Source: an uncultured Candidatus Saccharibacteria bacterium (GTDB lineage: Bacteria > Patescibacteriota > Saccharimonadia > Saccharimonadales > Saccharimonadaceae). From it: a DNA stretch of 34,026 nucleotides. Under the pieces are notes generated by a model. It did not search any database. It was not told where the DNA came from and worked only from the letters and a program-made list of their open reading frames with translations. The translations under genes and the position numbers were made by a program. Below are positions 32,979 to 34,026 of this stretch, piece after piece (positions within the stretch are counted from its first letter, which is position 1; every line of letters begins with the position of its first letter). The stretch lies in assembly GCA_946560015.1 (NCBI GenBank), contig CAMNUC010000005.1, forward strand, positions 1 to 34,026, in the 5' to 3' direction.

Positions 32979-33575
32979 ATGTTAATCAATGGCTCGAGAT
33001 TAGAAGGTTGCCCGGTGATGAGCCTGCATATTGGCGGGGAAATTGCGCGGGTGACGGAGCCGATTGTCGATCCGAACAGCTTGAAGATAATTGGGTTCAA
33101 GGTGGAGGGCAAAATGATTCGTGATGAAGTGGGGGATATTTTGCCGATTGAGAGCGTACGCGAATTCTCAAGGATGGGGATGATTGTTGATTCGATTGAC
33201 GAGTTCGTACATGATGCAGACATAGTGAAGATTAAGAAAGTTCTGGAGCTAAATTTTGCGCTGCCGGGGCTAAAAGTAGTGACGCGAAAAGAAATCAAGC
33301 TGGGTAAAGTGTTGGATTTTACAGTGGATACTGAAGCTTGGTATGTCCAACAAATCATTGTGCAACGCCCGCCGTTGAAAGCGTTTTTTGACCCAGAGCT
33401 AACGATCCCGCGTAAGCAGATTATCGAGGTAGACGACTATAAAGTGATAGTGAAAGATGAGCATGAAAAAGTAAAAAGCAAAGTTGAGAAAATTGAGGCT
33501 GCGGCTACTTTCGTGCCGAATTTCATTAACCCATTCCGCGAGCCGGACTTTGCGAATGAGAAAAATACGAAATAG
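32979..33575 (+). CDS. PRC-barrel domain protein
   Basis: A 198-residue protein with two PRC-barrel-like modules. The first covers LEGCPVMSLHIGGEIARVT with IIGFKVEG and ILPIESVREF. The second covers GLKVVTRKEIKLGKVLDFTVDTEAWYVQQIIVQ with LTIPRKQIIEVDDYKVIV. A charged helix and a short tail end it. PRC barrels occur in RNA processing (RimM) and photosynthetic reaction centres; the role here is unknown. The start at 32979 follows from the -10 box; an in-frame GTG at 32961 lies upstream of it. Its neighbours are recA-recX. Confidence 0.8.
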   Translation: MLINGSRLEGCPVMSLHIGGEIARVTEPIVDPNSLKIIGFKVEGKMIRDEVGDILPIESVREFSRMGMIVDSIDEFVHDADIVKIKKVLELNFALPGLKVVTRKEIKLGKVLDFTVDTEAWYVQQIIVQRPPLKAFFDPELTIPRKQIIEVDDYKVIVKDEHEKVKSKVEKIEAAATFVPNFINPFREPDFANEKNTK

Positions 33576-34007
33576 TTCTGGTGTAGGCGCAGAGAAAAAT
33601 GGTTGTTTTTTGGAAGAAATAAGCACTTTGCTAGAAAAGTATGATACAATAGGGTTGCACACAATCATGGATGAGTAAAATGTTTTGTTTTGCTGTCATC
33701 CTGCGAAAGAAGGCGTCACCGAACGTCTAATGCAGGATAGGCTTTTAAAGTTACCCATGATTAGTGTGCCCGTTCGTGGCGCCTTTTTTGACATCAAGAA
33801 GCGCACAAAGGACAATATTCCCGGCATATAAATAATATATGTTGTTGTGCGTTATTTTTGTTACCTCAAAATAGGTAGCTTGAGCGCGGTAGAAACTAAC
33901 TAAGCTTGTCTATATCAAGCGAGACTAGACTTAGCTCATGTTCCCTTTCGCTCTCAACTTTCCACGAGCAAAAAGTTATAACTATAAACCAAAAGGAGGG
34001 CCATAAT
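33576..34007 (+). other. 432-nt gap holding the promoter and leader of the next gene
   Basis: It holds a -10 (TATGATACAATA, hexamer 33645-33650), the leader RNA copy B at 33712-33860, and another 145 nt with a weak hairpin (GCTTG/CAAGC near 33904-33925). It ends in AAAAGGAGG before the ATG at 34008. A minimal frame ATG GAT GAG TAA lies at 33667. Confidence 0.6.
33712..33860 (+). promoter_or_regulatory. Structured leader RNA, copy B: two hairpins each followed by a U-run
   Basis: GGCGTCACCGAACG (33712-33725) pairs with CGTTCGTGGCGCC (33771-33783) over 13 bp with one bulge, followed by TTTTTTG. Inside, CTAAT pairs with ATTAG. AGCGCACAA (33800-33808) pairs with TTGTGCGTT (33845-33853), and inside it GCATATA pairs with TATATGT (33824-33842, one G-U). 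This is followed by TATTTTTGTTACC, with the 12 nt after the stem identical to copy A. Against copy A, the first stem shows AACG/CGTT in place of AGCG/CGCT, a compensatory change. The spacer lengths between stems are similar while loop sequences differ. Confidence 0.7.
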
Positions 34008-34026
34008 ATGCGTCACAGGTCTAAAT
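34008..34026 (+). CDS. Start of a gene cut by the window end
   Basis: Only six codons are visible (MRHRSK), with AAAAGGAGG 8 nt before the ATG. The basic start would suit a signal peptide. The shared leader with the FISUMP gene suggests another surface protein, but nothing in the coding part can confirm it. Confidence 0.5.

Noticed and set aside
3095-33860. The two leader copies as ends of a transposon
   Set aside because: They are 30 kb apart around core genes, differ in loops, and keep stems by compensatory changes, which fits RNA selection better than mobile-element ends.
1-34026. CRISPR array, rRNA or prophage
   Set aside because: No regularly spaced repeats, no rRNA-like sequence and no phage structural or integrase genes were seen.

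Overview
The window looks like a chromosome segment of a Candidatus Saccharibacteria (TM7) or closely related Patescibacteria/CPR bacterium. The grounds are a FISUMP-domain surface protein, a murA carrying an N-terminal XRE-type helix-turn-helix, compact housekeeping genes (rny, lepA, glyA, folD, murB, tilS, galU, recA-recX), a PilB-type ATPase and many near-leaderless promoters. The standard code applies: frames are not broken by TGA, so the UGA=Gly code of Gracilibacteria/Absconditabacteria does not fit. This placement is inference from gene content; no rRNA is present.

Layout. 1-3600: start of a type IV pilus/type II secretion ATPase (minus), an intact IS481-like element, and a secreted FISUMP protein (minus) behind a structured leader RNA. 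3595-7605: cation P-type ATPase (minus) and glyA (plus). 7606-9175: a long structured leader and an unrecognised 360-residue protein. 9226-12462: tRNA-Ala(CGC), a PepC/bleomycin-hydrolase peptidase, a membrane-anchored alpha/beta hydrolase with a short upstream ORF, then a convergent rny-TVP38 operon. 14095-16739: a glutamate-racemase-like protein lacking the usual cysteines, tRNA-Arg(TCG), a TetR-like regulator with a hairpin leader, and a Nudix protein. 16848-22159: a segment bounded by tRNA-Lys(CTT) and tRNA-Pro(TGG), with membrane rhodanese and thioredoxin-like proteins, a CYTH protein, three HD modules in two genes, and a gene interrupted by two in-frame TGA codons. By eye its base skew is opposite to the flanks. 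22267-33575: core genes murB-folD, HNH-lepA (minus), tilS, galU, murA, a 19-codon small ORF, recA-recX, and a PRC-barrel protein. 33576-34026: a second copy of the structured leader and the first codons of another gene.

The most interesting signal is the pair of leaders at about 3095-3244 (minus) and 33712-33860 (plus). Each has two successive hairpins, each followed by a U-run, with compensatory base changes between copies and similar -10 boxes upstream. One precedes a FISUMP gene; the other precedes a gene that only begins here. This resembles an undescribed cis-regulatory RNA for cell-surface proteins, perhaps a tandem attenuator. Other candidates are the 291-nt leader before the gene at 7988, a small ORF ending in a hairpin just upstream of recA, and a 10-codon ORF whose ribosome-binding site lies in a hairpin loop. 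At least five genes have a TATAAT box ending 6-7 nt before the start codon, so leaderless translation seems common here.
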